A stretch of DNA of 64,000 nucleotides from Serinus canaria (taxonomy: Eukaryota; Chordata; Aves; Passeriformes; Fringillidae), in assembly GCF_022539315.1 (NCBI RefSeq), contig NC_066313.1:28929059-28993058 (forward strand). The letters are read 5' to 3'. Every line of letters begins with the position of its first letter. Position 1 is the stretch's first letter. Shown here one piece after another: positions 1-11,900 of this stretch. A program made the translations under genes and the position numbers. The notes below the pieces were generated by a model that did no database searches, was not told where the DNA came from, and saw nothing but the letters and a program-made list of their open reading frames with translations.

Positions 1-339
1 GCCCACCTCAGCCCAGTGTGCTGGGAGGAGGTGTCTGAGCAGCCCTTGGCTACACTGGCAAGGAGACCTGCTGGAGCTACCTGTGCGGGTGGCTCTGCCT
101 TGCTGCCACTGCCCCCAGGCAGGGCTGGGACTGGGGCAGCCCCCACCCCAGCTGGCATCTCTGGGGGACACTGGGGATGCTGGCACCAGCCTGCTCTGGG
201 GGGCTGGGAAAAGCATCTCTGTGGCACCCATCTCCCTGCCAGCAGTGCCAGGGGTCATGACAGCTCGCTCTCCCTTCCCTTCTGTTTTCCAGATGAGTTT
301 GCCACGCAGCAATACAGTGCTCCCTGCGCCACAGGTAGG
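1..339 (+). repeat. Left arm of a 339-bp inverted repeat shared with gene B
   Basis: Bases 1-339 match the reverse complement of 5637-5975 with no gaps and two mismatches: one in the intron (ctccctgcc versus ccccctgcc) and one in the exon (cagcaatac versus caggaatac). The identity covers the penultimate intron, the exon and five bases of the next intron (gtagg), then ends abruptly. The left boundary is outside the window. Confidence 0.95.
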
Positions 340-1290
340 TGCACTTGAACAACTGAGATGCTCCAGCAGAGACTGTGGCAAGTTGTCTTGAACTAGAGTC
401 TTTGTAGACCTTGTGTTTCCTTGGCTTGTGTCTACTCTCACCATTTTCTTCACTGTTCCTACTGCAGTCCCCATGTCAGTAGAGAGACCAAAAGCAATGC
501 TGCCACCCAACTTCCTCTGTAAGATCAGATACAGCTTTCATTTTCCTTCCCTGCTTACATCAGTCTCAGTATTACTGCCTTTGTTTGTACAGTGGCAATT
601 GTCTTTTCCTCTGTGTTAGTGTCATTTTATGCAAATAATATTCAGGTCTCTCTTGGGATGGAACATCACACTCAGCCTTTTGTGTCTCTGCCCTTTTTAG
701 GGCCACATCTGCTATGCTGCAGACACTGAAAGGTACAGAGGAATTGTCTCCCAAAAACCTTGGTGAAATGTTGATGTTATTCACATCTCTTTAATGAGGA
801 CCTTTCAAGCTCTTCCCTGGGTTGATTTTGCTTTCTCATGGGAACTGCAGCTGCTGAGAGAGAATGTGTGCTTGGATAGTTCATGTATCTCCAGGACAAA
901 TCTGCCTCCCCTCTCTGTAGCATAGATATTTTGAATGTGTCCAGTCATTCCCATTCTGTTATCTGTCTGCAACTGAGCATTTCCAGGTGAAGCAGTTTCT
1001 CATAGTTTAACAGGCTTGAACTCACATAGCCATCAGGACATCAGCCACAGATATCCAGGGCTCTGGATACCACTCACCAGAATATTTATCTCACTTTGTC
1101 CTTTTCCCACCTCCAGTTGAGGCAGAACAAGAAAATTCCTGAAGAATGCATCTTGTTGGAGCCTTGCTGTATCAGCTCATGTGTTTCTGCCCCTAGAAGA
1201 TCTTGTTAAGGGAGATGTCTTGAAAGGCTAGAGGAGGACACCTCAAAGGCAAAGAGGAAGCAACACTGTAAATAAATTAATTCTTGATTC
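1..1290 (+). CDS. Gene A: 3' end of an alpha-2-macroglobulin-like gene (partial)
   Basis: Two coding exons and the 3' UTR of an A2M-family gene whose remainder lies left of the window. The first exon encodes DEFATQQYSAPCAT, the conserved C-terminal segment of the receptor-binding domain. The second encodes a short acidic tail (VEAEQENS) and a stop. Both junctions are GT/AG and the phases join (ACA G + TT = Val). The tail length and the position of the last intron resemble mammalian A2M, where a short tail also follows the Cys of the APC motif. The 3' UTR is about 150 nt and carries AATAAA at 1271-1276. Bases 1-339 are almost identical, in inverted orientation, to the end of gene B, so A and B are convergent. 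Whether the rest of A is intact cannot be seen. Confidence 0.85.
293..334 (+). CDS. Gene A penultimate coding exon
   Basis: Acceptor ttttccag|ATGAG and donor CACAG|gtagg. The 42 nt read DEFATQQYSAPCAT with a split codon at each end. The exon differs from its gene B counterpart at a single base, which turns Glu into Gln (QEYS to QQYS). Confidence 0.88.
1117..1142 (+). CDS. Gene A terminal coding exon
   Basis: A strong polypyrimidine tract and acceptor (ttttcccacctccag) precede TTGAGGCAGAACAAG. Joined to the G left by the previous exon it reads VEAEQENS and stops at TGA 1140-1142. The short acidic tail after the final Cys is of the length expected in this family. No homologous sequence is recognisable behind gene B. 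Confidence 0.75.
1143..1290 (+). terminator. Gene A 3' UTR and poly(A) signal
   Basis: A canonical AATAAA lies at 1271-1276, about 130 nt after the stop. A T/G-rich stretch follows near 1300-1330 (tctggccttgttttctgtt), as expected for the downstream element. Cleavage is probably close to 1290. Confidence 0.65.
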
Positions 1291-1751
1291 TCATCAGATG
1301 TCTCTGGCCTTGTTTTCTGTTACTGTTATGCTTGTCTCTCTTCCTATCCATGTCATGGCCTGAATTACAATCCAGAGCCATCCTCAGGAATACCAGAAGA
1401 CAGACAACTTTTAGTAGTTGGGAGATTTTTCTCCATAACTGCCAGTTGTTTTAGGAGAGAGGACATCGTATCTCACCCATTATCCACTGGAAGTTTGTCA
1501 CTCTGCCTTTACAGAGGGTGTTTTCTGCTAGGTGATCCTTGGACATAAACCTCTGATCACATATTGCCTTTGACTGCACTGTGAAATCACTGCTGTGAGG
1601 TGCCAGGACACTGGGAACCTGTCCAATCTGATCTTTTTCAGCAGCCCAGATAGAAGTGAAGACCTGTGGGCTTTCCCATTCTCTCAGGGTCTGCTTGTTT
1701 CTAAACAGCTAAAGTGAAATCGGAGAGGGACTGGGAGCTTCAGAGTGTCAC

Positions 1752-2445
1752 TCATAGAATTTTTAGGTCGGAGAGGGCTTTAAGGTCAAGTCCTACCATT
1801 AACCCAGCATTGCTCAGTCCACTGCTAAACTGTGTAGCGTTGCGTGGGGTTGTTGTGACCCAAGCACTTGGCCTCACACCACTTGCCTTGACCCTTGTAT
1901 CCAGCCTGTCCAGATCCTTCTGCAGAGTTCTCCTGCCCTCCAGCAGATCCACACTCCCACCCAGCTTGGTAACATTTGCAAACTGACTGAGGGTGCTCCT
2001 GATGCCCTTGTCCTGATCCCAGATAAAGATATTATACAGGACCAGCCCCAGGTGAGCCCTGGGGACCCCACTGGTGATCAGCTGGATTCTGTAACTCCAT
2101 TCACCACCTCTCCCTGGGCCTGGCCATTCAGACAGCTTTTTACCCAGCAAACAGTGCACGTGTCCAAACCATGAGCAGCCAGATTCTCCAGGAGAATGTT
2201 GTGGGAAATTGTGTCAAAGGCTTTACTGAAGTCCAGGTAACCTATGTCTATTGCCTTTCCCTTATCCATTGCGTGGGCCACCTTGTCTTCTCCTTCTTGT
2301 ATCGAAGGAGATCACACTGGTCAAGCAGGACCTGCCTTTTCTAAACCTCTGCTAGCTGCGTCTGATCACCTGGTTCTCCTGTATGTGACACATGATGGCA
2401 CTCAAGATAATCTTAGGCAAAAATTCAATGAAGAACCACTTTATG
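1752..2445 (-). mobile_element. Truncated CR1 LINE (reverse transcriptase remnant)
   Basis: Read on the minus strand, about 2281-1752 encodes CR1-type reverse-transcriptase segments: [14 protein letters not shown], then [17 protein letters not shown], then [20 protein letters not shown]. The catalytic FADD box is changed to FANV and several frames must be joined, so the copy is dead. The element appears to end at the characteristic tail (reverse complement tcatagaatttttaggt) near 1752, and its 5' part fades near 2445. It lies between the ends of genes A and B. Confidence 0.85.
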
Positions 2446-4082
2446 AGCAAAAACCCATTGCACTTTTCATAAGAACTTGATCATCTTACCCTCAGTGGAG
2501 GTCCATAGATCTCCTATGGGTTGTCTGAATAATTTTAATACTCTTTTTTTTTCTCCTTCACAACTAGGCTTACAATGCTTCAGCAGATTTCACTGGGGAG
2601 GACCTGGCTTCATGTCTTGTCTGGCTTCATGTCTGGCTTCATGGCTAAACATTTTTCATGCACATTTTCCAAATGGTTATATTTTCTCTGGTCTAGATGT
2701 CTCACATGGATGCAGAGGAAGTCAGTCTCAGTTCAAGAGGTCATATGGCACCATTAGTGTTTTACTTACATGTTTCTACATGCAGAGGTGCATTTCACCC
2801 TGCCAGTGTAGGCTTAAGCAAATAGACCTAGAGGAGTGCCTCTTGTAGATTATTTCACAAATACAGACCCTCTTTTCTCTGGAAAAGCAATTGCCTTGTG
2901 GTAGAAAAAAATAGATGGCTATATTATTTCTAATTCAAAACAAAACGCAATGTAACTGTATTATAAATTTTGCTCAGCTGTTACTGCAGCTGGTTCATTC
3001 TACAGTCTCCTCTGAATATGAGGCATCAAAAGGCCTTGAGTGTGTAAACCCCAAACACAACAGAAGACAAAGTTACACAATATTAATATCTAACAAAATA
3101 GATTAAGAATTTTATTTGTTCTCAATGACACTGTTTGTGCAGATACACTAAACCAAAAATTGGATGAAACAGCCAACTGTGCATACTTTGGATGGACAAC
3201 ATACCATGATACCTAACAGTAAGCATTTCATGAGAATAAACAGGCACATAAGATTCTTTTTGCATTTAAAATTAAAACCACAAATTCATGAGACAAAACT
3301 AAGAAAGGGGGAATCATTCCTGGGGGTGTCTAAGAGGCCTATGGACAGTTTCATCAAAGCAGCCATGTGATTTAAATGAATGTACCATTTAAACTAGACA
3401 TAGGCAGGTGGGTTAGTGGCAAGTGCCATTAGCTTTTCCATGGGAATCTCCCAGAAGTAGCAGACATGGAAACTTCCACAAGAAGGCTCAAGCTTCAACT
3501 GGAGAACAAGCCATTGTAAGCCAGCAGCCAAAGGCATAATGCAAGCACACATCCCTCCTGCCCCCTGGCACTCTCTAATCATTGAAGAGGGCAGACTCTG
3601 TCTCCTCCCACTCTTCTACAAACAAGAAGCCATCCACCAAGGAGGGGTGTCTACAGGGAAGATCACAGAGGCTGAATTTCATGTAACCTTAGTTGATCTT
3701 CCAGGCTGCCTAATGGTGGGAGAAATGGATAACCCTCTGCAGAGATCAGTTCAATGAAGGATGTGGTTTGTGAGCCAGGGGAGAGATGCTGTTCCCAAGA
3801 ACTACCTATCCTTCTCCATTGATTAGACTGCATGTCAGATGATAAGTTCAGAGAACATAACATAGAGACAGATAAATTAGAAACGCTGACCCCCACTTAG
3901 ATCATTCTGTCCTCTTTTTTTCCCCCTCACTTCCTAGCCTTATTTCCCTGCACACAGGCATTGTTAGATGGGTTACTCTTTAATCTAAGAAGCCAGGGAG
4001 ATTAAAGCTGTGACTGAAAGATGAGCAGGAAAAATCAGATTGGGGAACAAATTGCTCAAAAATCATTGGTGAGTACAGTTAA
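2446..4082. other. Intergenic spacer between genes A and B
   Basis: I recognise no protein or RNA gene here. There is a short imperfect tandem of a TGGCTTCATG unit near 2605-2645, and an AATAAA on the minus strand at 3111-3116 (tttatt on the + strand). That signal could serve a longer gene B 3' UTR. Confidence 0.5.
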
Positions 4083-4267
4083 TTTATTTGTATACTTCAC
4101 TTTCCATTCCATGCAGGCATTATTAATGTCATGCTGCAGTGGTGGTGGTGAGGCAGGCAGGTTCCAGCATGTGGGAGGGTTCTTCAGTCATTTCCCTGGT
4201 CTGCTTCCTCTGCAAGGATGAAAGAAGATGGGAGGGAACAGGAGTCAGAGAGATGTCCATCTGCTGT
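4083..4267 (-). other. Candidate terminal exon and 3' UTR of gene B (unproven)
   Basis: Gene B needs one more coding exon after 5642, starting in phase 1. The best-looking acceptor I found is ctccctccgtctctcaaccttag before 4267. After it the frame reads DSRWTSL and stops (4245-4267), and AATAAA on the minus strand follows at 4083-4088. Two alternatives exist. One has acceptor ttatctcctttag before 4988, a tail of VFLTGKVEESLNSHTSVP with its stop at 4933, and AATAAA at 4533-4538. The other is VEA-stop at 3488-3498. None resembles the gene A tail clearly, so this is inference from splice signals and length only. Confidence 0.25.
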
Positions 4268-5636
4268 CTAAGGTTGAGAGACGGAGGGAGCAAGATGTGG
4301 ATATGGAAGCCAGGTTGTGTGTGAAGCGCAGTACAGGAGAGAGAGTTGCTGTTTTACCAGGGTGGAAGGTGACTCCCCACTTGTGTCACCTTCAAGGCAG
4401 TGTGAGGTTGAGAAAGGGCTGAAATTCTCCCTGACCCACTGGGAGAGATAATCAGAGTGGGGTTTGTCACAACTGAGATGTGCACCGTGCAAACAGGAAA
4501 AGCTGGTTGGTGAACCAGTGAGAGAAGTTCTGTTTATTTCTCTGCAAAGAGTGGAAGAAATCTACTGCACTCTGTTGCTCTACTATACAGGGCAGGGAAG
4601 GAAGCTTGGCAGCTGGGATCTGCCTTTTAGTCAGTGCAGGCCATCTCTGAACATCTAGACTAATGGACGAGCCTCTTAAGTAGCAATTTTCCATCACCCT
4701 TTCCAAGAAAGATAAAATCTCTGCCTTTTAACAGAACTGGGGAAAAGTGGCCTAAAACCTAAGGTCTCCCCATGAGTCTCACACTGGGAAACCAGACCAC
4801 ACCAAAACACCCTTTGGAAATGTTTTACTGAAAACTCAGTGACTTATGCATATTTTTCCATGAAGGGAAGTTGTAGGTTCAGAATCAGCAGAAAACAGCT
4901 GTACCTATGGACACTGCTCAGATCAACAAGCATTACGGAACAGAAGTGTGAGAGTTTAGACTCTCTTCTACTTTTCCAGTTAGAAACACTAAAGGAGATA
5001 AATGCCACCATTTAACACCAGCAGAAGGCAAAGCTTTTGCCTTCTCCAGGTCCAAATCACTTTTTCCAAATCTGTTCTCAGGTGTCACAGTCAGATCCCG
5101 TGAAAAACCATTTCCCAGGAACTCTGCTTTCTGGAAGCCTCCATATTCCAAACTCCTGAAACTGGGCAATTGATGCAAAGCAAGACATGCCAGTCTTCAT
5201 ATTGGAAGACTCCAGATAGGAGAGGAGAAATAACTTTGGTCAGAGCTTTTTACAGAAGCTCCTAAATTACCTGTGCTCCCAAGCCAAATACAAATGGCCT
5301 TGCATTGCAGAGAATCTCCCAAAGATGACAGTCCTGACAGCTCAAACTCCAAGTCAATGCTGAGGGCTGCCTGCCCAGGGTTATGAGGCATAGCTGTCTC
5401 CTGAGAGGCCCTGGGACAGCAGGAACCTTATCAGGAAGCAGCTGTTCCTCCAGACAGTAGCAGCCAAAGGCAAACTTGCTGGCTCTGTAACTCCTATGCT
5501 CTCTGTTTTACACACAAGATCTGCGCCTGTAAGTTGGGCTAATGTCATCCAAATTCAAAAAGGAAGAGACAAGTGCTGGCTGGAAGACCAAAATTATTAT
5601 GAAGAAGATGTAGAGAGCAACAAAAGAAAGCAGTAC

Positions 5637-5975
5637 CCTACCTGTGGCGCAGGGAGCACTGTATTCCTGCGTGGCAAACTCATCTGGAAAACAGAAGGGA
5701 AGGGAGAGCGAGCTGTCATGACCCCTGGCACTGCTGGCAGGGGGATGGGTGCCACAGAGATGCTTTTCCCAGCCCCCCAGAGCAGGCTGGTGCCAGCATC
5801 CCCAGTGTCCCCCAGAGATGCCAGCTGGGGTGGGGGCTGCCCCAGTCCCAGCCCTGCCTGGGGGCAGTGGCAGCAAGGCAGAGCCACCCGCACAGGTAGC
5901 TCCAGCAGGTCTCCTTGCCAGTGTAGCCAAGGGCTGCTCAGACACCTCCTCCCAGCACACTGGGCTGAGGTGGGC
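5637..5975 (-). repeat. Right arm of the 339-bp inverted repeat
   Basis: This is the gene B partner of the 1-339 arm. The homology must extend at least to 5975 and may continue towards exon 34 (6252-6354), because the left arm is cut off by the window edge. Confidence 0.95.
5642..5683 (-). CDS. Gene B exon 35 (penultimate coding exon)
   Basis: 42 nt: [14 protein letters not shown]. Acceptor ctgttttccag, donor CACAG|gtaggg. The exon lies inside the 339-bp inverted repeat shared with gene A. If the donor is skipped, the frame stays open to 5508 with a hydrophobic tail, which I consider unlikely to be used. Confidence 0.93.
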
Positions 5976-8900
5976 ACAGTCAGCTCTGTCATTGTCACCC
6001 TGGCACAGCAGCCAGGACAGCAGAGGCACAAGGAGCAGCAGGTCTGCCTGGAAGCACACTGCAGGGCCAGAAAGGAACACGGGGTCCCCAGCATGGATGG
6101 CTCTAGCCCAGTCCCTTGGTACTCCCAGAGCTCAGGGCAGGGCTGGGCTGGCAGTGCCAGGCTGGGGCACTGCTGTGGGTCCCCACAGCTCCCGTGGCCC
6201 TCCATGTGTCCCCTGCCCAGCCTCGCTGCCATGGGCACTGCTGGCACTCACCTGTCTCGTAGTAGTCGTAGACCTTCACCTGGGCTGGCTTCAGGTCCCG
6301 CACGGGGATGTCCCGCTCCACCGTGAAGGAGAAGCTGAGGGTCTCCCTGCCCAACTGGGGAAGGGAAGCAGTAGAGGCTCAGGGGGGCTCTGCACTGCAG
6401 GGGCTCCCCTGTGCCTCTGCACTGACCCCAGGCTGGCTCTCCCCAACCACCCGTGCTCTGGGGATGTTAGCAGAGCTCTCCATCTCTATTTTGTGCTGCT
6501 GTCATTGTGCTGCAGAGCTCAGTGAGTGCCCCATGGCAGCCCTGGGTTGGTCCTCACCTCCTCAATGTACAGCAAAACATGGTTTGTGTTCACTTCTGTT
6601 CGCTGGATCTGGTGGAACCGTGGGTTTGAGAGCTGGGAAAAGGAGGTGTGGATGAGGTTGATGTTCTGAAGGGAAGTTAGTCAATCTTCTTCAATTTCTC
6701 CCCACCACTAAAATCTCACCATGGAGGTACTAAGAAATAAAGCACAGGAACTGTACTTCCCAGGGGACTTGTAAAACACTCTTCTGTGAAGCCCTACCTA
6801 CCAAGACTTCCCACTGCTCCCACTATCTCCGGCTCTTTCACCTACTCGACACAAAAATGGAATGAGGGAGCAGCATTGTCATGGCTGTCACATATCTCCC
6901 AAGGCTCCTGAATCCCTGGTATTAGACCTAATTGTCTCCTTCAATCTTTGGATCTGGGGCTACACAGGACATATAACTACAAGCTACCACAAGAAGTTGA
7001 GGAGCGGGAAGGGAATGCTGCTACTGGCATCCCTTATTCACCCCTACTCCAGGGCTGAGGGGTGGAAAACCTGGAGAAAAAGATGGACAGGTCTAAGACT
7101 GGAGAAGATACTAGGAAAATACTTAAATGCTTCTTTAAATAAATAAATTGATGATCCATATTGGAAACAGATATACTCAAAGAAATGCTTCACACAGCAC
7201 CATACCTTCCCCACTGAGGACTTCAAGGGGACAAATCCTGACAGCATCTTCACATCAACAATCACCATGTTGGAGACATTGCGCTCCCCTGTGTAACTGA
7301 GGAACCAAGCAACAAAGATCCAGTGCACATCAACCCAGAGCTGGGCACACTTCCAGCTTTTCCATAACACTTGGCACCCCAAGAAGTCCTGCCAGTCCAG
7401 CACCTTCTTCTCCAGCTCTGCCAGCTTCTCCCAGTCATCTACACAGCCTCCCCCTAGCCCAGCCCTGGGCTGCCCACACAGCAGGACAAGTCCTTCCTCC
7501 AGAGCCTCTCCTCACAGAACAGCCGCCTCCTGCCCACCTTCCCAGGAATGTGCTGCACTCTCAGACTGCCTCACCCTGGGGACAACCAGACCTTCCCCTG
7601 CTCCCAGGGCTCCAGAGGAAGGCTCAGAGCGAAACGCACACTCACCTGACATTTATGGCAATGTCAAAGACCTTGTGAGCTGTGGAGTCCCCACAGGCCT
7701 CCGGGACTGTGTGCACATGGAGCATAAAGGGCGCCTCGTCCTGCGTGGGCTGCACGTTGTACCTCAGGCTGGTCTAGGGGACAGCCAGCAGCTCGGTGTC
7801 AGCGTGTGTGAGTGTGTGTGCTCAACGGGGGGGACAGGGGATCCTCTCACACCCGGCCTCCCCACTTCTCACAGCTCCTCCACACCGCAGACACTGCCCT
7901 CCTTCTCTCCCACTCTCTTCCACATTCCACCACTCTTTCTGTCCTCTGCCCTTTACCCAGAGCCTTCCACCTCTCCCCCCTCTCCTGTTCTTTACTCTCC
8001 TCTATCTCAATGGAAATATTCAATGATCTCAGGGTGTTTTCCAGCCTGGATGATCCTATGATTCTGTCCCCTCCAGCCTGGCCAGGGGCTCCCCTCCCCG
8101 ATGCCAGCTGTCCCCATCAGCCTCACCTGCAGGTAGACGCATCCTTCACCAGACACCTCCACGCCGTACTCCCCTGGCACCTGGGGAAGGGGCACGCGCT
8201 GCAGCAGCAGCCGGTTGCTGGGATCCACTTGGAAATCTTGCTGGAAGTCCCCTCCAGATCGCAGGGCCACTGTGGAAGCTGCCCCCCTCTTGGCATAGGT
8301 GGCAGCTCCATACAGGGACAAGGCTTGGAGAGCCACCACGGTGTCCTGAAAGAGACGAGTCCCAGCGTGCCAGCAGGGGATGCAATGAGCCTCTCCTCCT
8401 GTAGCCTGTCCTCCTACAGCCTGCTCTTTCTGCCAGCTGGCACCCTCCCTCCATCCTCACTTTCTCCAGTGCTAAGAAGAAAAGACAAAAGGAAAGAGCA
8501 GTTGCAGCATATTTCCCTTCCCAGGGGCACTACCTGACATCTTTGTCTGTAGCCTCTCAGGAACTCGGCAGGAACTGCATGGATCCATTGCAGGGCTACA
8601 GTTCCCACCTTCCTGACAGAACTTCCTGTGCTCCCACCTGGCTCTCTGACATGTCCCATCTCCTGACCTGGATGTGCGAGGTGGCTAGAGGGAAGCAGCT
8701 CACCTGGGTGGAGGAGAAGCCTCCACTGGGGTTCTGCTGGCTGCTGATCCACTTTGCAATAAGGGAAGCAAAAGCCAGCTCCTCCTGGGCAGGGGCTGGC
8801 TGCGAGGTGAGCTGAGCCAGGAGCACGTAGGCCGTCATCTCCACTTCTGCAGAGGGAGCTCGGTGGCGGTGGAACGGGAGATCAGCCTCGGGCTCCTTCC

Positions 8901-11900
8901 CAGGCCGCTGCCAGTGAACAGAGCCATCTTCACAGGAGCCAGGGAGAGAGACAACCAGCAGCTGTTACTAGCAAATACTGCAAGGGACTTCCTGACCTGC
9001 TGCCTGATCCAGCTGGGAGGATGGAGCCTCTGGGATGTGTCTGTCATGCAGGGTGAAGTGGGAAGGGTCAGGTTTACACCGAGTATGAGACCGCTGAGCC
9101 TCTGGCCTAGACAGCACTTTTCCTAAACTCCACATTCTTGTTGACATTTATGGACTTGGGCACTGCAGGGAACCAGAGACCTCAGGAGGATGCCACTCCT
9201 TCCCTCTGTGAGTAGAGATGCCAGGCTCAGGCAGTGACAAACTCTCCCTCTGTGAGGCCAAATGGCCCAAAGAATGTGATCAGGGCTTACCAGTCACCTG
9301 CAGGTGGAGAAGGCAAAAGGTGTGGGGGATACTCCCTTCCCATTTCCAGTCCGCACTCCTTGGACCAACCCTCTGTCCAGCCTGACTTAGCCAGATTAGT
9401 TCCAAGTGATTACAGGATTTCCCCTGACAGCTCAGAACTTGTGCTGCAGACTCCAAAATGCCCTGTGTGCTCATTTTCTCTCTCAGCACACCCATCTGAC
9501 TGACATGCCTTGTGCTCTGCAAGCTCACCTGTGTTCTAACATGAGCCCATGCTCTTGAAGGAAGGCAGGAAGGCAGGAAGGCAGGAATGTCCCTGGGCAT
9601 TGCTAAGCCTTTGCTAAGCAGTGCCTGGCGTGGTGAGAAGATTGGGCTGAGGAGAGAAGGGAGCAGAGACCCCAAGGACTCAGCACCAAGGGAATGGTGC
9701 CTGGTGCTTCCTGGCGAGCTCCCTCAGAGCAGAGAAGAAGGACTGGGCCCTGAGAGGGACTTTTCAGTAAAGGAATCCCTTTGCACAAGTCTTTCCTCTC
9801 CCTCCACCCTTCCCCACCCACACAGGCCAGTGCCTGCAGCTGCTGCCCCACCAGCAGATGCCAATCTACCAAGGGAAGGTGTAAGGCTGGTGAAAGCCAC
9901 ATCCCACCAGGAACACTCACCCTTTCTCACAGCTTCCTTTTCAAGTGAGTCAAGCAGTGCCTTCCGCTTGTCCCTGTTCCCTGCCAGGGCAAAGGCGTAT
10001 GCCAGCAGTGCCTTGGTGTACACATGGTTTTCTTTCTGATCTGCTGCTGTTTCCAGGCAGAACAGAGCATTCCGCACCACTGAGTGCTGGAAGGAAAGAG
10101 AGAATGAACTACAGGGGATCATGTTGACCTCTACATTGGAACAATAGGAATAGGGATGGTACCTGCGGAGCCTTAGCATCCCACTCTCCGGCCTGACAAA
10201 GATTTTACCATTGTGTATCCCTTCCCTCCAGGCCTAATAATTCCTGGAACAAATGGGCAGCCAAAGGCTGTTCCTTATCTTGAATCTACTTTTCTTTTAC
10301 ATGTCTTGTTGTAATGGTTTTTCCCAGTTTCTTTTAAAGACTGTGAAGCAGTGTTCCAATCCTTCTTCCTTGCAAAGAATTACTGGTCTGATTGTATTCT
10401 GGTGAAAAGGAGTTCTCTGAAATACTTCCTTGCTTTAGGTTTGATGAATATGTGCTTTCCTCCTCCAGCTATCACCCTGAGACTGTTCTGTGCTTTCACC
10501 CTCTGCTCTATCTTTTCCTCTAGTCTGTTGCCCCTTTGCCAGGGCATTTTCAAAAAATTTCACTTTCTGGAAGTAATATAGATTCTAGTTTGCTTGTAAA
10601 AGCTATCTCCACACGAGAAAAAAAAGTGTGGTTTTTTTTGCATTTTCTGGAAGGTTTTTTTGCGATACTCAAATTAGCTATGCATATATTGGTTTAAGAG
10701 TGCAATCACTACATCAAAGTAAAATGTAGCTACTTTACATGCTGTTATGACTTACAGACACTGTTACACCACAAACCTTCAGCAAGACACGGCTACTCCT
10801 CATTTGTGATGGAAAAGCTGCTATAAAATTGAAAAAGTAGCTCTGCAGGGAGAGCATGCCATGACCTGAAAGCTAACAGCACATTCACAGCTTAATAAAG
10901 GGTCTAGAAGGAACAGACATACTTTGCTGTTGCTTTGTGCTTTGAATTTCACTGTGTGTGTACTGCAAGATGAAATCCTTTGTGATCCCCTTTGGAGAAG
11001 CAGCTCAGTTGGTTTTAAGAAAGCAAAGAATAAAACCAAAACTGGTTGTGTCTATGCCTACTACTGTTTGTACGGCAAATGTTGGGGAGGAGTGCAGTCT
11101 AATGACAGGACGTGACAGCAGACACACATGATAAGGACAGTACTATTAAGGTTTTTATCAGGGTTTAACGTGGCTTATTTTACTTATAGAAATACTCTGC
11201 ATGAGCCTTAATCACTTGAGGACTGTGCTAACCTTAGCTCATGCAGCTTAATTTGAAATGCCCCCATAGCCCACTCAGATTGTGATAAACCTCTTCCTTC
11301 ACATTCAGTGGCAGTTTTGGACTCAGACAGGGAGCTGGAAAACATCCTCATTATCCACCATGGCTCTGCCTGAGAGCTTGGCTTCTAAATACAGCACATG
11401 ACAAAGAAAGAATGCTCTTCTGCTGAAGTTAGTGCCATCCATGTCACCTTACTGACAAAATAATTCCTTCTGCTTGTCCTTGCTACACAGGAAAAAACTT
11501 TGGACACACAACACTCCCTACTACATTTGGAGCAGAGGGATTGCAAAAGCCTGGCAACCACACTGGCCCAGCAGTCCTTCTGCAGTGATTCCTACCCCAG
11601 TTTTACCTGCACCACCACCTTGTCTCAAAGTGAGGGGATCAGAATGACCCAACCCACACTGCTCTTAAATAGGCTTAGGCTTTCCACAGGGTGCCATGAT
11701 GGTATTCCCTATAGGTATACCTTATCCTTTGAGCATTAAGGATGGGGATTTCCCAAAAAATCATCTAGAAGAAGTAGAGCAAATGACAATGAATGCCTGA
11801 GTGTGCCATCTCTTTTTACAGATCTGTGGTTTTGTATCTGCCCAGTAGGCCTGAGAGTGGTTCAACAGGGTTGTACTATTCTAAGAAACAAGGATTTCTG

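Noticed and set aside
5496..6525. Long + strand open frames of 258-276 codons
   Set aside because: They are antisense to exons 34-35 of gene B and a GC-rich intron. The Pro/Gln/Ser-rich composition is what GC-rich non-coding DNA gives, and there is no family similarity.
8030..8070. A possible CR1 tail (gatgatcctatgattctgtcc)
   Set aside because: It resembles the CR1 3' end, but about 30 bases are too short to call an insertion.
7812..8537. A 241-codon + strand open frame
   Set aside because: It is antisense to exon 30 and pyrimidine-rich intron of gene B, which has clear family homology on the other strand.
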